The notes under the pieces: generated by a model
Databases searched by the model: none
What the model was told of the DNA's origin: nothing
The model's input: only the letters and a program-made list of their open reading frames with translations
Position numbers and translations under genes: made by a program
Shown here: in pieces, positions 1 through 12,108 of the stretch
How the letters are laid out: each line of letters begins with the position of its first letter
Numbering within the stretch: the stretch's first letter is position 1
Assembly (NCBI GenBank): GCA_950106755.1
Contig: OX467082.1
Coordinates: forward strand, 11,160,001 to 11,224,000
Direction of reading: 5' to 3'
DNA length: 64,000 nt
Source of the DNA: Climacium dendroides
Taxonomy: Eukaryota > Streptophyta > Bryopsida > Hypnales > Climaciaceae

Positions 1-178
1 CCTTCAAATTAAGGTAAATTACCCCCATTCTAGTCCAAATGGAAATAAGCCCATTGTAGGCAAAATTGTATTAGTGGTGTACATTTTAAAAATTGAATAC
101 CCACCAATAATACAATTTTGCCCGCAATATGCTTGCTTCCATTTGGATCGGAACATGATAGTTTACTTTGTTTTAAAG
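1..178. repeat. Imperfect palindromic element, possibly cut by window edge
   Basis: The left arm reads through CCAAATGGAAATAAGCCCAT and GGCAAAATTGTATTA. The right arm reads the reverse complement, with AATACAATTTTGCCCGCAAT followed by CTTCCATTTGGA. The arms are separated by about 25 bases around position 85, and weaker pairing continues outward to about 178. This is a foldback or MITE-like structure. The outer ends are not defined, so no target duplication can be scored. Confidence 0.5.
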
Positions 179-1471
179 GGAGGGTGAGTGGGATCATTTT
201 TTATAAATTAGAACATTGCTTGATGATTAGTCTTATTAAACCAACAATTTCAGAATCCAAAATTCATATTTTATTAAGAAGTCAAATCTGTAATTTAAGT
301 TGGATGCTAATACACAAGAAGAAATTTTGAAAAGAAGGAAAAAAAATATCATTAATTTATAATATAATGTAAGGCAATGGCTCTAAATTTGTTCTAAAAT
401 TGTCAACATTAGTGCATTGAGTGGAATTTGCAAAAAAAAACAAATAATTTCAACTACACACTATTTTTCAATACTCTTATGAAAAAGTGATGAAAATTTT
501 CAACCCATTTGGCTTCTTACATTGCAAGATGTAAGCCTTCAAAGTTAATGAAAAATGTTCATAGCTTGCCTCTCTATTAGCTTGTTGCCCAAGCTACCTT
601 TAAACTTTTGATCCACATATCCAATTGAAAAAAACTATATTTTCACAAAGTTTACACAAGCTTGCATCTCTAGTAAAATTTTCACTTTCATCCGTTCAAT
701 GGTTTTGCATGAGCCTGCGAAAAGGTCTATCGGAACCTATTGTTCTTTAGAGGTTAATCCTTGGTTACAACAAGCATGACATAGTGCAAGGGTAAACACA
801 TGCCTAAAATTCAAGCTTAAAAAAGCCACTAGTTTTTTACCATAGTAGTACAAATATAGAAAAAATTTATTTTAATTTAATTTTTTAATTAAAAAAGTCA
901 ATATGATGTGGCAATATTGTAGCACCAATAGTGCCATGTCAAATTTTTGGGGGAAAATCTATAATTGCACCGCGGGGGTGTAGACCTTGCAACCTTTTGA
1001 GGCCTAATAGCAAATAGATTGAGGACATCAAACACTTGCCCAAACCTCTACAACAAATATGAGGTGGTGTGAAGAGACGGACATTTATTAACATTTAATT
1101 TAAATTAATAAAAAATTAATTTATTTAACACAATTCATATTCAATTTGGCATGCAAAGTAGGCTACGAATGTATGACAAAGTCTTATAAGACACTCAATG
1201 TTTGTAACATGAGAAAAAGTCTAGTTTCTTAAACATGTAGGGAGGTAGAAGGTACAACAATGAATGTGGAATATATACACTCAAACTTCTTTAATTTGAC
1301 CCTCTCTTCAATGACATTCTAGCTAGAATATCTTGCCTACCTGCTAAAATATTATTGACTAAAACACACTTGTTTTACATTCAAACTACTTGATCTTTAA
1401 TATGATTGTCTTCCAAGTAGTCACATTAATTCTAAAATACTCTTGATGTCCAATTCCTGAATGACTATTAC
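179..1471. other. AT-rich intergenic DNA
   Basis: I see no gene here. Open frames are short and without recognisable motifs. The sequence is A/T-rich with short homopolymer runs. Confidence 0.6.
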
Positions 1472-1950
1472 GGTAGGTACACCTAAAATTTCATTATGCC
1501 TTAAAGTGCCCTCTAGAACTAGCCCAAGAATAGTATGAATACATTAACACGATTTTTGGAAGAAGCTTTGGCAATTTAGATACATGTTAGAGGCTTCAAA
1601 GCTCACATGACTAAGCATTCACATCTCTGACGAACCAATTCACAAAGCTTGTTTATTTTTCTCCATAATAATAATGTGATTTCACCTCCATTTCTTTCAA
1701 TTCTAATACCTAGGGAGGGAGAGTTTTTGAATGCAACCACTTCATTTTCAAATGGCCTATGTGCTATTTTAAATACTCTAGTTTCAGAATTTTGTATCCC
1801 TACCGTGGTCTCAAATTAGCCAAAATCCAAAAATTGATTGTCCGCCTCTTCGCTTTTTACACATATCTTCATTGTCTTGTATTTACTATTTCCTACTTAC
1901 ACTTTCAATTACCCACAGCCCAATTTGTGGCAGTTTTAGGTGTACCTACC
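1472..1950. mobile_element. TIR element, GGTAGGTACACC family, copy 1
   Basis: The left end is GGTAGGTACACCTAAAATTT and the right end is TGGCAGTTTTAGGTGTACCTACC in reverse orientation, giving terminal inverted repeats of about 19 bases. The 479-bp element has no coding capacity. A second copy with the same ends lies at 13122-13651. The flanks show TTA close to both ends but not an exact duplication, so I do not assign a superfamily. Confidence 0.65.
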
Positions 1951-2524
1951 TTAAATTGAAATTCAAGTTTTATCCTCATTATTGCTTGGATGAAAGTACT
2001 CCTAATTTGTGGAGATACTTTATCAAGTTGTTGTCTTATCTAATGGTTGGATTTGGCATTATTAAAGTATATATTTTTCTAAAATTATAGATGTGGAAGT
2101 ATGTCAAGTGGTTGACCAAGCCAAAATTGCATTAACTTCAATTCAAAATTGGATTTGCAAAAATGAGGTCATAGATTTAAAAAACGCAAAAATTTCAAAA
2201 AATTATTGTGTAAGGAGAAACTCATTTCAAATCCATTCCACCAAATTGTACTTAAAAAATGATAATATTTTGCTTGTAATTGAATCAAGATGGAATTTTG
2301 AAGTTTTTCTTTCAAAAGTTATTAAAAAAATATTGGTGATAACATTGGTGAATCTAATTATATAGATAGAATCTAAAACTCAAAATCTACAACTTTTATT
2401 CATATATGAATTCCAAAATATTCTTCTAAATAGTACTTTATGATAAATTTTTCAATTTGATTGAAAATGCATATATTGAATTATCATTTATATGTATATG
2501 AGTATATGAATTATGATTTAAGTT
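1951..2524. other. AT-rich intergenic DNA
   Basis: Nothing recognisable. A 90-residue open frame at 2093-2365 on + is lysine/isoleucine/asparagine-rich, as expected from chance in AT-rich DNA. Confidence 0.5.
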
Positions 2525-2727
2525 GATCATCCAAAAAATTTATAATTTAAAAATCCAATAGTCAATATTTTCCACAATTAATTTGATGCAAAAGAAACAT
2601 ATTAGTCCATACTTTTGTATGGTTAAAATGAAAAATCTCAAACACATTGATGTGCAAAAAATATCAAAGTATAACAATTCATTGAAAATCTCTATGGTCA
2701 AGAAGTTGTTAAGCCTCAAGGGGTTAA
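2525..2727 (-). mobile_element. Truncated TTAA-family element (long subfamily)
   Basis: Read on the minus strand from 2727, this starts TTAACCCCTTGAGGCTTAAC and matches the first 200 or so bases of the copies at 5685 and 15820, including the blocks around GACCATAGAGATTTTCAATG and ATCAATGTG. The far end is missing or too diverged to see. Confidence 0.55.
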
Positions 2728-3896
2728 AAGAGTTAGATTCTATGGCATATAAAAATTTACTTCCCAATTCCTAGCTATATATGATCTATAACTTTTGATT
2801 GGAGGCTCTGAAATGCAAATTGAATTTTTAGAGGCAAAATTTAATTTCTTTTTCCACTTTTTTTTTAATTGGACATGTTTAAAAAAAATGGATTAACCAT
2901 GCCTAAGGGCATGTTTCTATTGAATACTTGGAGGGCCATGAACTAGAAGAATGTGGACACTCTAAGTAGGCCTAAATAGTCCAAGTGGTTTCAATTGGGA
3001 TCCATCATTCCACATAAATGCATTGGTCATCAATCTCGTTATGGACATAATCCAAACACAAATTTTGGCATTCAAGCTCCATCTTATAAGAGATAGTTGT
3101 ATCAACGAACTTTGTACCCGGTCAACCTTCCTAGTCATAATTGTAGTCCCCCTCCTCTAGTTTTTTGTTTGTTTGTTTGTTTTAAATTATCTCCTCTAGG
3201 CTCTAGACATGCATCCAAGCCCTTTAGCTTTGCATTTGAGAAAAACAAAGATTAGAAGTTGGAGGGAGTACTAGAGGCTTGGTTGGAACTCCACCTCTAA
3301 TGTAAAGCACTTACTCGTTTCATTTGAGGAGCTCGAGTGGTCAATACAAATGTGCTTCAACATCATCAATAATAGGAACCTATGACACAAGTTTGAAAAG
3401 GATCGAGAGAATTAGGTCACAATTCCAATGCATGAATGACCCTGAATACCAATTCTTCTAATTTCCAATAGGAGATGAAGTAGAGAACTATTTATAAAAA
3501 AGAATTAAGTTACTTTTGTTTTTGTGAAAAGAATTTGATGGCATCTTCCATAATGAGAGAGTCACTAGGTGGTTGCAAAGTAGTTGCATGAGGAACACAT
3601 AAATGCAAAAGACGTCATAAAACTAATCTTGTCATATAGAGAATTACCTTACAAACTCTCTAAAAACTCTCAAAATGTCAAAAGTGATGGGTCTATGAAG
3701 ATAGAGAGGACTATAGCAATTCCTTTAAGGCTAATATTTAATCATATTCTATGGACCCACCAAAATAATATTGTTGTTGTATTCAGGTGGCAATTCTATT
3801 GACAACATACTAAATAAGGTCAAATATTGTACTCACAACACGATCATTCCTTTTTATACTTCATTATGAGGAGGTAAGCTCCTCTTCAATACACCT
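2728..3896. other. AT-rich intergenic DNA
   Basis: No gene seen. It contains a short (GTTT)n run near 3166-3182 and otherwise unremarkable AT-rich sequence. Confidence 0.55.
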
Positions 3897-4212
3897 CAAA
3901 CTTATTGCAAAATGTTAGGTATTTGTTTGTCCATCCTCTTCAATGCATTTAAAGTTTATTGTAGAAGGTAGGTTAGGTATTAATTTGACCTTGTTAGTCC
4001 ATAATTTGATGAGTTTGTTTTTACTAAAGGTTTAGGCATTACTTGACCCCTTCATACTATCTCATGCTTATTATAACCAAGGGGATAGATATGTGCTTGA
4101 CCCCTCACTCTTTCCTTTGTTTATTGTAACCAAAAGGGGTAGGCATGTGCATGACTCCTTCATTCTATTTTATGTTTATTATTTTGGATTAGGCATATGT
4201 TAGACCCCTCCA
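3897..4212 (+). repeat. Degenerate tandem repeat, unit about 65 bp
   Basis: Roughly five diverged units follow one another. Each has a TTTATTGTAACCAAAAGGGG-like segment, then TAGGCATGTGC or a variant, then TTGACCCCTTCA or a variant. The clearest units lie at 4030-4200. Divergence is high, so the unit limits are approximate. Confidence 0.5.
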
Positions 4213-5684
4213 ATATATATGAAGTTTTGAAGATGAATTACCTAGGTATATGTCTATCTTCTTTCAATAAATAGATGGTTCAAAAATAATCAAAGAACAT
4301 TGAATCCATTTTCTTTAAAAATGTGTTTAAAATATCATTGGAAATTATTCAAAATATGTGATTTTTTTATTGTGCACTTCAGCCACACCATGTGCACTTT
4401 TCACAAAACTAATGTTTGTCTAAGCAAAGAAACATGTTCAAGATTTTAAGAGTGGATTGCATACTTGTAAGCCGTACTTGTGTAACTTGCCATTTTAACC
4501 TCCAATCAATGGCAAGCCTTTTAGTGAATGAAAACAAGAATCTCATTATTAATGCTATCAATGAAATATTTTGAAGATGATTATTACCATTTGGAGGAGT
4601 TGCAAAACAACAACTAGAATGCAATTTTTCTATTATAAAGAGAATATTTTAGCAAGACTATATTTATTTCTCACTTTTCATCCAAAAAATACAAGAATTG
4701 GTTTAATAGCCAGACCATTGGAAATGTTCAAAACTTTTGTGCATACACCCAAACTACCAAAGCATTATTAGTAATGGTGCACATGATTATTTTACAAATT
4801 GCATATTTGCATACATATTTTGTTTGCAATCTTGCGCAACTGGATATCTATTTGTAGCATCTTGAGAGGATTTAAAATATTGCTATTAAGCTTGGAAAAG
4901 CAAATTTTGAATTTTGAATTGAGATTTAAAGTTGTCTGTCATACTAGGATTACATAGACATAAGGAATTTTTCAAAATAATAAATATCTCCATTTGTATT
5001 TGCCTTCTTGTTTTGTTTCAATATAAGGATCATACTTGATTTTCCTTTGAATGAAATTTGTTGACCTAAATCCATTCAAGTCCAAAAGAATATCCAATTT
5101 TTTTTATCTTTATAGATTTTTTTTTTTAGAAATAAGCACTAAAATATATGGGTTTTTTTATTGTTTTTAGTAATTTGAATGTAGGTATAATTTTTGAAGA
5201 ATTTTTTTAGATTTGAACTTTATAGATGGTAAAAAAATTGAATAATTATTTTCCTAGTTTAGTTAAAATTAAAATGTCTATGCACCTATTTCCTCAAAAA
5301 TTTCCACATTTAGTTCATGCACTCGAAGACTTATTCTATGTTTGATCTTTCTAAATCTTATGAGTACAATCTCTTAAAAAGTTGTATACTAAACATTTTT
5401 TTTTTAATTTTGAGAATTTATTTATAACCCTACATAAGTTTATTGATTCATGATGTGTTTTTTTGTTGTCATATTTGGTTGTTCTAGTTGTGGCAACACT
5501 TTGGGTCATTCTAATTTAATTGCCTAGGATCATTAAAACATAGAAAAATTCTTCTAAATATTTTATTCAAATTTTTTTTTTGTAAAAATAATTACATTTT
5601 ATTGTATATTGTTTTGTATAAAAAAAGATTCTTTAGTTAAGCCATCACAATAGCATGACAATGACAACATGGATGGCAGGTCCC
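4213..5684. other. AT-rich intergenic DNA
   Basis: No gene or defined repeat seen; several poly-T runs occur near 5101-5130, 5396-5405 and 5570-5580. Confidence 0.55.
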
Positions 5685-6603
5685 TTAACCCCTTCAAGCC
5701 CAACAACTTTTTGACAATGGATGTTTTTAATGAATTGTCCGACTTTGATATTATTTTGCACATAGATGTGCTTGAAATTTTTAATTTTAACCACACAAAA
5801 GTAAAGACTACTTTGTCTTGTATGCATGGAATTAATTGTGAAAAATTTTGATCGTTAGATTTTTAGATTATAACAATTTTGGCTAATCAACTTCATAGGC
5901 AAAAAAATGTGGCTTTAGGGGAAGAAAAATTATAAGAAGATGAAAAATGCTCTTTTAACCTCCTATAAAAAATTGTATTGGAATCTAAGGTAAATGTGAT
6001 CTTTTTTAATTTAAAAAGTTGAGAAATAAAATATTTCCTCAAATTTGTACACATTTTCAAACAAAAGGAGTAGCAAGTCAAAATTGGCCAAATTGTATCC
6101 TTAAAAAAATTTAAAAATATATGTATACATCAATTTTTGAAATTTAATAATTGATATTATTAGCATATTGTTTGGAAACATCTTAAAATTTTTTGGAATC
6201 ATTCTAATTATTTTATGTTCTTAATCATACCATATTTAATTTTTTAATTTTTAAAATTTCATAAAATAAAAAAATTTAATAAACATTCTCCAAATCCTAT
6301 TTGTTTATGTAGTGTAAAGACTAAAAAGGGCCAAGAAAATGTTTTTTTCCATCCCTATTGTTCCTTTCATTGGAAAAACATTATGTTTGCTCCTTTTTTC
6401 TATTAAACTATATTTCCTAAATATATTTTTAAATAATTCTAATATTCAAATTTTGGTAATTGGAAAATGCAACAAGTACGTAAACTTATTACTCTACATG
6501 ATCCCAATTTAGAAAATATTGAGATTTATTTCACCCTATCAAGAATTTGCCATTGAAAATTTTAAGAAGACATAGTGTGTCTTCTTGGTCCTTGAGGAGT
6601 TAA
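5685..6603 (+). mobile_element. TTAA-family element, long subfamily, copy 1
   Basis: The element starts TTAACCCCTTCAAGCCCAAC and ends GTCCTTGAGGAGTTAA, so both ends are TTAA with inverted CCCCT/AGGAG-type termini. Its 919 bp align along their whole length with 15820-16757, including TATGCATGGAATTAATTGT at about 5821 and GAAGACATAGTGTGTC near the end. No long open frame exists inside, so it is non-autonomous or decayed. Confidence 0.65.
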
Positions 6604-7330
6604 AAAGTTTGAAAAGTTGGTCCCTATAGATTCAATATCTTCTCACCAACTTTGTGGCATTGCCTTATGTTGCTCTTAGTCGATGCTTTGACATTTTTTA
6701 AAGAGCATGCAGTGTAGTTGGTTACATTCCAGAGTCATTGACCTCACCTCATGAAGTTCCATGTGTCATTTTCCCATCTCCCTCACAAGTACTATAAGTC
6801 CACTACTCATTTCCCTAAATACCACAAAACTGTATATGATACTAAAAAATACTTTTAGATTTTGATAAAGTGGCTCAAAGTAGATAAAGTTCTTTTGAAA
6901 AGGACGGTATAAGAGTAGGTAGTCTCTTTCTATAATCTTAGATTTTCAAAAAGTCCATTGTATTGGGCCTTTCAACATTGCCATTGACACGTTGCGCTCC
7001 ACCATCCTATGGAGATTCTAGTGTGTCCACAACAAATAACTCTTCAATGGGAAAAAATCAACGTTGTTGAAATTTGTTCTTTTGTCTAGATAGATATCAT
7101 GGTGCTCGTTGGCATGGCGTATAGGAACCACCTCATCTCCTTCCTTGACCGTTGCAAAGAAAATAGACAACAAGCTATTAGCAAGGAGTTCGACTGGTGC
7201 AAAAATGACATGTTTTGTTCTAATAGCTTCTACTATCCTAAATAACATTTACCTTGATTGAATAAATGCCCTAGGTAAATTTTTCCTCTATCTCACTAGA
7301 AAAACCTCCCAATCAGATAGTGCAATACCA
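6604..7330. other. Intergenic DNA with unassigned minus-strand open frame
   Basis: An open frame of 76 codons lies on the minus strand at 7018-7248. Its composition is less AT-biased than its surroundings and it could be a fragment of an old polyprotein, but I recognise no motif in it. Nothing else is seen. Confidence 0.35.
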
Positions 7331-7465
7331 CTAAACCACCCTCCATTCACTGATTTTGATCATCAAGCAAGCGACATGGAATTCAAATCAATTCCCACTT
7401 TACCAATTCCGGAAATTCTACATTGCTCGCTCAATGATCAAAATCAATAAATGGAGTGGTTTTAG
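7331..7465. repeat. Imperfect inverted repeat, 45-bp arms
   Basis: The left arm is 7331-7375 and contains TGATTTTGATCATCAAGCAA. The right arm is 7421-7465 and contains GCTCAATGATCAAAATCAAT. The arms pair with a few mismatches around a loop of about 45 bases. The structure is compatible with a small MITE or a foldback transcript such as a miRNA-like hairpin. No flanking duplication is evident. Confidence 0.55.
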
Positions 7466-7887
7466 AAGTAGGTACATGCACCATTTCCAATTCGAACGTT
7501 TTTAATGCGCAGGAGAGATAACTTACATATCAAATCCTTCTCATCATCTTACCCTGAAGTTGTACTCTTGAATGTCAATTTAGTCCATTAATTTACTAGC
7601 TAAAGAATGGGTAAAAAATCAAATGGAAGATTTGAGTTGCACTGCTGCAGTCTGAGTCACCTTGAATGGGGCACCTTTCAGTACCTCAGCATCACTTCGC
7701 TGCAACATACCCCCACATATGTGACCCACTGTACTTACCCATGTCAGGTGTACAGAATTGGCCTCAATTAAATTAACTTTTTACAGACCTTGCTGCAAGT
7801 GAATGAGATTTTCAACCCTCAGATTTTCAGGGAGTTAAGTTTAATTTTTTTGTTTTTTGTTTTTTTTGAAAGGAGTAGGACATAAAA

Positions 7888-8135
7888 TTAACCCCTTAGC
7901 CCCTGAGCGCCCCAGTGACCCAAATGTGGCCTCCTACTATGAGATATTTGACCATCATAATGTCCTAGGCTGTATGGTGGAAAATTTCACAAATTTCTCC
8001 AAAGATGCCCTCCCTACCTCTCTTCCAATCTAAACGGTCATGTCTCTTGGATCTTATTTTTTAATCGGTGGGGTCTACTTGAATTGCAATTTGTAGCTTG
8101 TTTTTGGAATTTGCTCTGGGCGCTCACGGGGTTAA
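7888..8135. mobile_element. Short TTAA-family-like MITE (248 bp)
   Basis: The element starts TTAACCCCTTAGCCCCTGAG and ends CTGGGCGCTCACGGGGTTAA. The termini pair as inverted repeats (GAGCGCCCCAG with CTCTGGGCGCTC), and TTAA lies at both extremes. It shares only the TTAACCCC end with the longer copies; the interior is different, so it is a separate subfamily or another family with the same target preference. Confidence 0.6.
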
Positions 8136-8351
8136 GGGATGGATGGGTGCCTGTGGAAATCGTCCCTTTGTTACCGTACAAATCATTTGCTTAAAAAGTT
8201 ACTAAAGCACTGATTGGAAGTCAAACTTTTGTAGAAGACCTCTTAGGATGTTAGATCTATCCTACGAAGTGGATTAACAAGGTGAAAATGTAACTTCTTG
8301 GAGTTAAAGTAAAATCTTGCTCCCTATTTTGTGTTGTATTTAGGATATGTT

Positions 8352-8546
8352 CTAGACCTCCCCTAGCTAATTTGTGGTCTCTAATTACAAATATGAATTC
8401 AAAATTTATAAAATATAATTTTTTGGGGGATAAAATTCTTATGTTTTGAGCTTGCTAGTTTCACTTTGTGGAATGGGTTTATTGCCCTAAAAAGACCTCC
8501 CCTTAATTTGGGGCCTTTGAATCCAAATTTGAATTCAAAATTTTTG
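8352..8546. repeat. Two diverged copies of a segment shared with the 13255 element
   Basis: Positions 8352-8410 and 8491-8546 both read AGACCTCCCCT, then an AATTTG segment, then TTGAATTCAAAATTT. The same order (CCCCTCGCTAATTTGGGGC followed by TCTGAATTCAGAATTTTC) occurs inside the MITE at 13255-13490, with a weaker version near 12800-12860. These look like relics of one dispersed family. Confidence 0.45.
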
Positions 8547-8758
8547 AGTTTTATTATAGGCATAAAACTCTATAATAACTATGCACCCAAAAGATGGGAA
8601 CACATAGCTCCTGCTTGCCACTCGCAACTCATAATATCCAAGGTCATTGATGTGTTTAAAAAATTCAATCCCCCTTTCCATGCCATCAATTTGAATTGCA
8701 CAACAAAAATCATTTTGTTCGATTCCCCCATCAATCTCAAAAATGATACTTACGAAAA

Positions 8759-8882
8759 TAAGATATGCAATATACAACACATGATATATGATATCCACAT
8801 AGATATATGGAATACATGAATATATGGTATATAATGCAGGAATATGTATGAATATACAATGTATGGTATACAAATGTAGATA
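8759..8882. repeat. ATATG-rich low-complexity tract
   Basis: Imperfect repetition of ATATGGTATA- and GAATATATG-like words runs over about 120 bases. This is simple-sequence DNA; the open frames on both strands across it are a consequence of the repetition. Confidence 0.65.
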
Positions 8883-11172
8883 TTAATATTAGATATAGTG
8901 TCAATATTCCATATTGATTGTAATGACAATAGCTTCTAAAAAAGTATAAGTTTAGAGGAATACAAAATGAATTTCACAAGCACAATGTGAATTCCAATTA
9001 ATTGGGAGATTGCAGCAATTGTATCACCACACACCTCCAAAAATTTAGGAGCATGTATTGTCACTACCTTGGCTTTCTATTAGATGATTTGGAATATTTC
9101 ACATCCAATAATACTTCATGAGTAGCTAAGTGGATAGGTGGAGGCTTAATGTGATGAGCAAGGTGCATGAAGGAAAGATAGTGGGTACGAAGGCTATTGA
9201 ATGGTATGGGTTGCAAATAAGAAATTCCACTATTTTCTGTGAAGTAAAAACATAAACTTCAAATGACCACTTTAATGTCCACCCTCAAATTTTACTTACC
9301 CTCGTTAGTCTATGAGATTCCTTCACCTATCTAGTCATGGTTTTACTCTAATTTTCATGTACTCCAGTTGGTTGAAAATTTTCTTAATGGGTTACATGAG
9401 CACCATCCACTAAATAGTGTGAAAGCATATGTTTCATATCGTGACATGAGTAGCTAAGTTATTTTCATATGAAAAATTTAAGTGTTGTAAGTTGAAACAA
9501 ATTGTTTTCATTGCAATATTGAATATTAAATACATAGCTTTGGTATGCATTGCCCATCCATACTAATACATTATTTTGTATGATGTGTATTTGGTATTTT
9601 CAAAATGCTAGGATGAGTGTTTTTGTACCAAAAATTACAATTTTAAAAAGGTTATGGTGAAAAAACATAGTTAGCAAACTTTATCAATGTAAATGACAAG
9701 CATATTTTGTGTAACATTATTTTATCATAAAGGCATCATACTATCATCCAAAATCAAAGTCTCCAAAACATCCTTGCAAAGAATTCCACTTTTGTTGAAT
9801 ATATATCATGTAATTAACTCTAAAGATTCATGAGTTAGAAATTGACAATACTCACAAAATTATAAAAAAAAATCCATTTTAATCACACCTCAAGGGCTAT
9901 TAATCACACTTCATTAGTTTTTTTTTAAGAATTTGTGACTATAGGAGCTTATTTTCAACAAGTATTAGGGTTAGAGAATTAAAAAGATTGGGGTTTAAAA
10001 GTAATGTATGTGTGAGAGCATAACTTGTAGAGTGGAATAAAATGAATTTTGCAAGATTGCTTGAACTTTTGATGATGTGATTTTATCAAGCTTTCAAGAC
10101 CCATAATTTGAAGTTCTTTTGCAAAGAAGATTTATGTATATTAGATCTTTATAAAGACTCAATTTCTTAAAGGTTCTTGAATTTTGTTTCCTTCATTGCA
10201 AAAAATGAGGAGAAAAAACAATACTTGATATTTCATTTTAGATACCAAAACTTCTCAAAGTACATTATATTTTGGCTTGGAAGGAGCTTTAGGCATTAAA
10301 TACTACCTTATCCAGTAGTCAAGGTTGACATTCCTTACTAAATAAATAATTAAAGTTGGTCATTGTGATTTGGCATATGCTTAAAAATAGATAGACTAAT
10401 TCTTTCTCCTTACAAATATTTGTTTTGAAAAATAACATCCCCAAAAATTGGCAACTATTTTTTTAAATGTTATAGCTAGCCTTAACAATTAGGTACAATA
10501 GCAAAAAATAGGTCTTGGGAAAAAACAAACTATAATGTAAGAATATAGTTCACAAGGCCCATATGTGCACCAAAATCTTGCCTTTACAAGTATTTTTAAA
10601 CCATAGTTCTTGCATTGTAGCTTGGTGCTTCAAGACTTAAATTCTAGTTGTAACATTTACAATAAGCGTCACTTCAAAAAGAATTGATCCCAATTTGTCT
10701 ATGCACATTACGCTATAAAAAGAATGTAAGTGTAATATCTTTGAGTTAAGAGTAACTTGTTGATCACTTTTTACTTAAGATTACTTTAAGGGTCTAAAAA
10801 CTATAATGTATTCTACTTCTAGTTAATCATTATCGAGCATCTTTTGATTTACTTAATTGATAGCTTTTTGCAACAAAAAATAAATGCATTTTAGTCAAAA
10901 TCAATAGTTTTTCAATTTTAATCATTTTTTTGTATTGGATACAAGTTGAGAATATAAAATTTAAAATCTTCTTCTTTCGTTTTTTTAATAGAAAAAAATT
11001 CTAAAGATGCAAAACTTAAAATTTGGACAATTATTTTTTTTGCAAATAAATGGTTTGAAATTTATTTATTTTTAATTGTAAATATGTACACTATTTGAAA
11101 TATAACAATCTATAATATTGAATTTTTTATACTTTAAAAAACTAGCACTAATTCGAAATGGTTTATAGGAAG
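8883..11172. other. AT-rich intergenic DNA
   Basis: No gene, RNA gene or repeat with defined ends seen over 2.3 kb. Confidence 0.55.
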
Positions 11173-12108
11173 TTAACCCCTAAAGTTCTTTGACTATGTT
11201 CTCACCAAAATTGCTCCAAAACTGTCATTTCTAGTACATGTACCAAATTTTTGAAATATATCATTTGGGGGCACATGTAATCATAAGATCTTATAGTATT
11301 CTGGTTTGAGAATATGTGGAATTTTTTTTGGAAATTTGCACCATGTAGATTGCAAGATATTAGTATTTGAAGTGACAAAAATCTTTTTTTTGACCCTACG
11401 AAAAAACTGGGCAGTTGCACTTCACAAGGTCACATTTCTATGGGAAAATGTCCAAAATGGTGGTTATTCTTTGGATTCATTATTCAAGGCAAGTTGAAAA
11501 ATACATACTTGAAAATTTTCAAATCATTTGGAATTGTACAACATATAGGAAAAAGATAGAAAGTAGAAAGAATTAGAGAATGATTCAAAATACCAAGTTG
11601 TTAAAAATTTATTTATGGAATTGAAAAATGCCAATCTCAATGCTTGCAATGTTATAATAAACCATCTATGCCTAATGTTTTTATTGTTTTCCAAAAATAT
11701 TGAAAATTGAGTTAAATAAAAGACTTCAAAATTTATTTTAGAGTAGAGAATCTAGAACTATCGACAAACTAAAACTCCTCATAATTTTCATCTCATTAAT
11801 CAAAATGGAATGATTCAAAGCTTTTCACATATATAAAAACCTAATGAACCAATTTTAAAAAATATTTATGAAAAAAGTGATTTTTTTAATCTGCCCAAGT
11901 TGCCCAAGTTGAGAAATAAACTACACATCATGCAATAACTTTTTAACCATGAAGTCAAAAGTTATGAAAATTGTTGGGCTTTAAAGCTACTCCTTGTCTA
12001 TATATTGTGTGAAAATTTCAAAGAAAAAAAGCAAAATCCCTGCTTACATGTACGTGCCTAAAAAAGTTATGTTGCCAAAAACACAAGGTTGGTCTTTTAG
12101 GAATTAAG
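11173..12108 (+). mobile_element. TTAA-family element, diverged copy
   Basis: The left end TTAACCCCTAAAGTTCTTTG and the following blocks (TAGATTGCAAGATATTAGTA, AATCAAAATGGAATGATTCA) align with the copies at 15164, 19749 (reverse), 23720 (reverse) and 25734. The right end, around TCTTTTAGGAATTAA, is degenerate. Its 936 bp hold no transposase-like frame. Confidence 0.6.

Noticed and set aside
1472..1950. TTA target duplication for the GGTAGGTACACC family
   Set aside because: The trinucleotides next to the ends are not identical on both sides in either copy, so superfamily assignment would be a guess.
8466..8873. Overlapping 117- and 112-codon frames on both strands
   Set aside because: They cross a degenerate ATATG-rich repeat; composition is repetitive and no motif is present.
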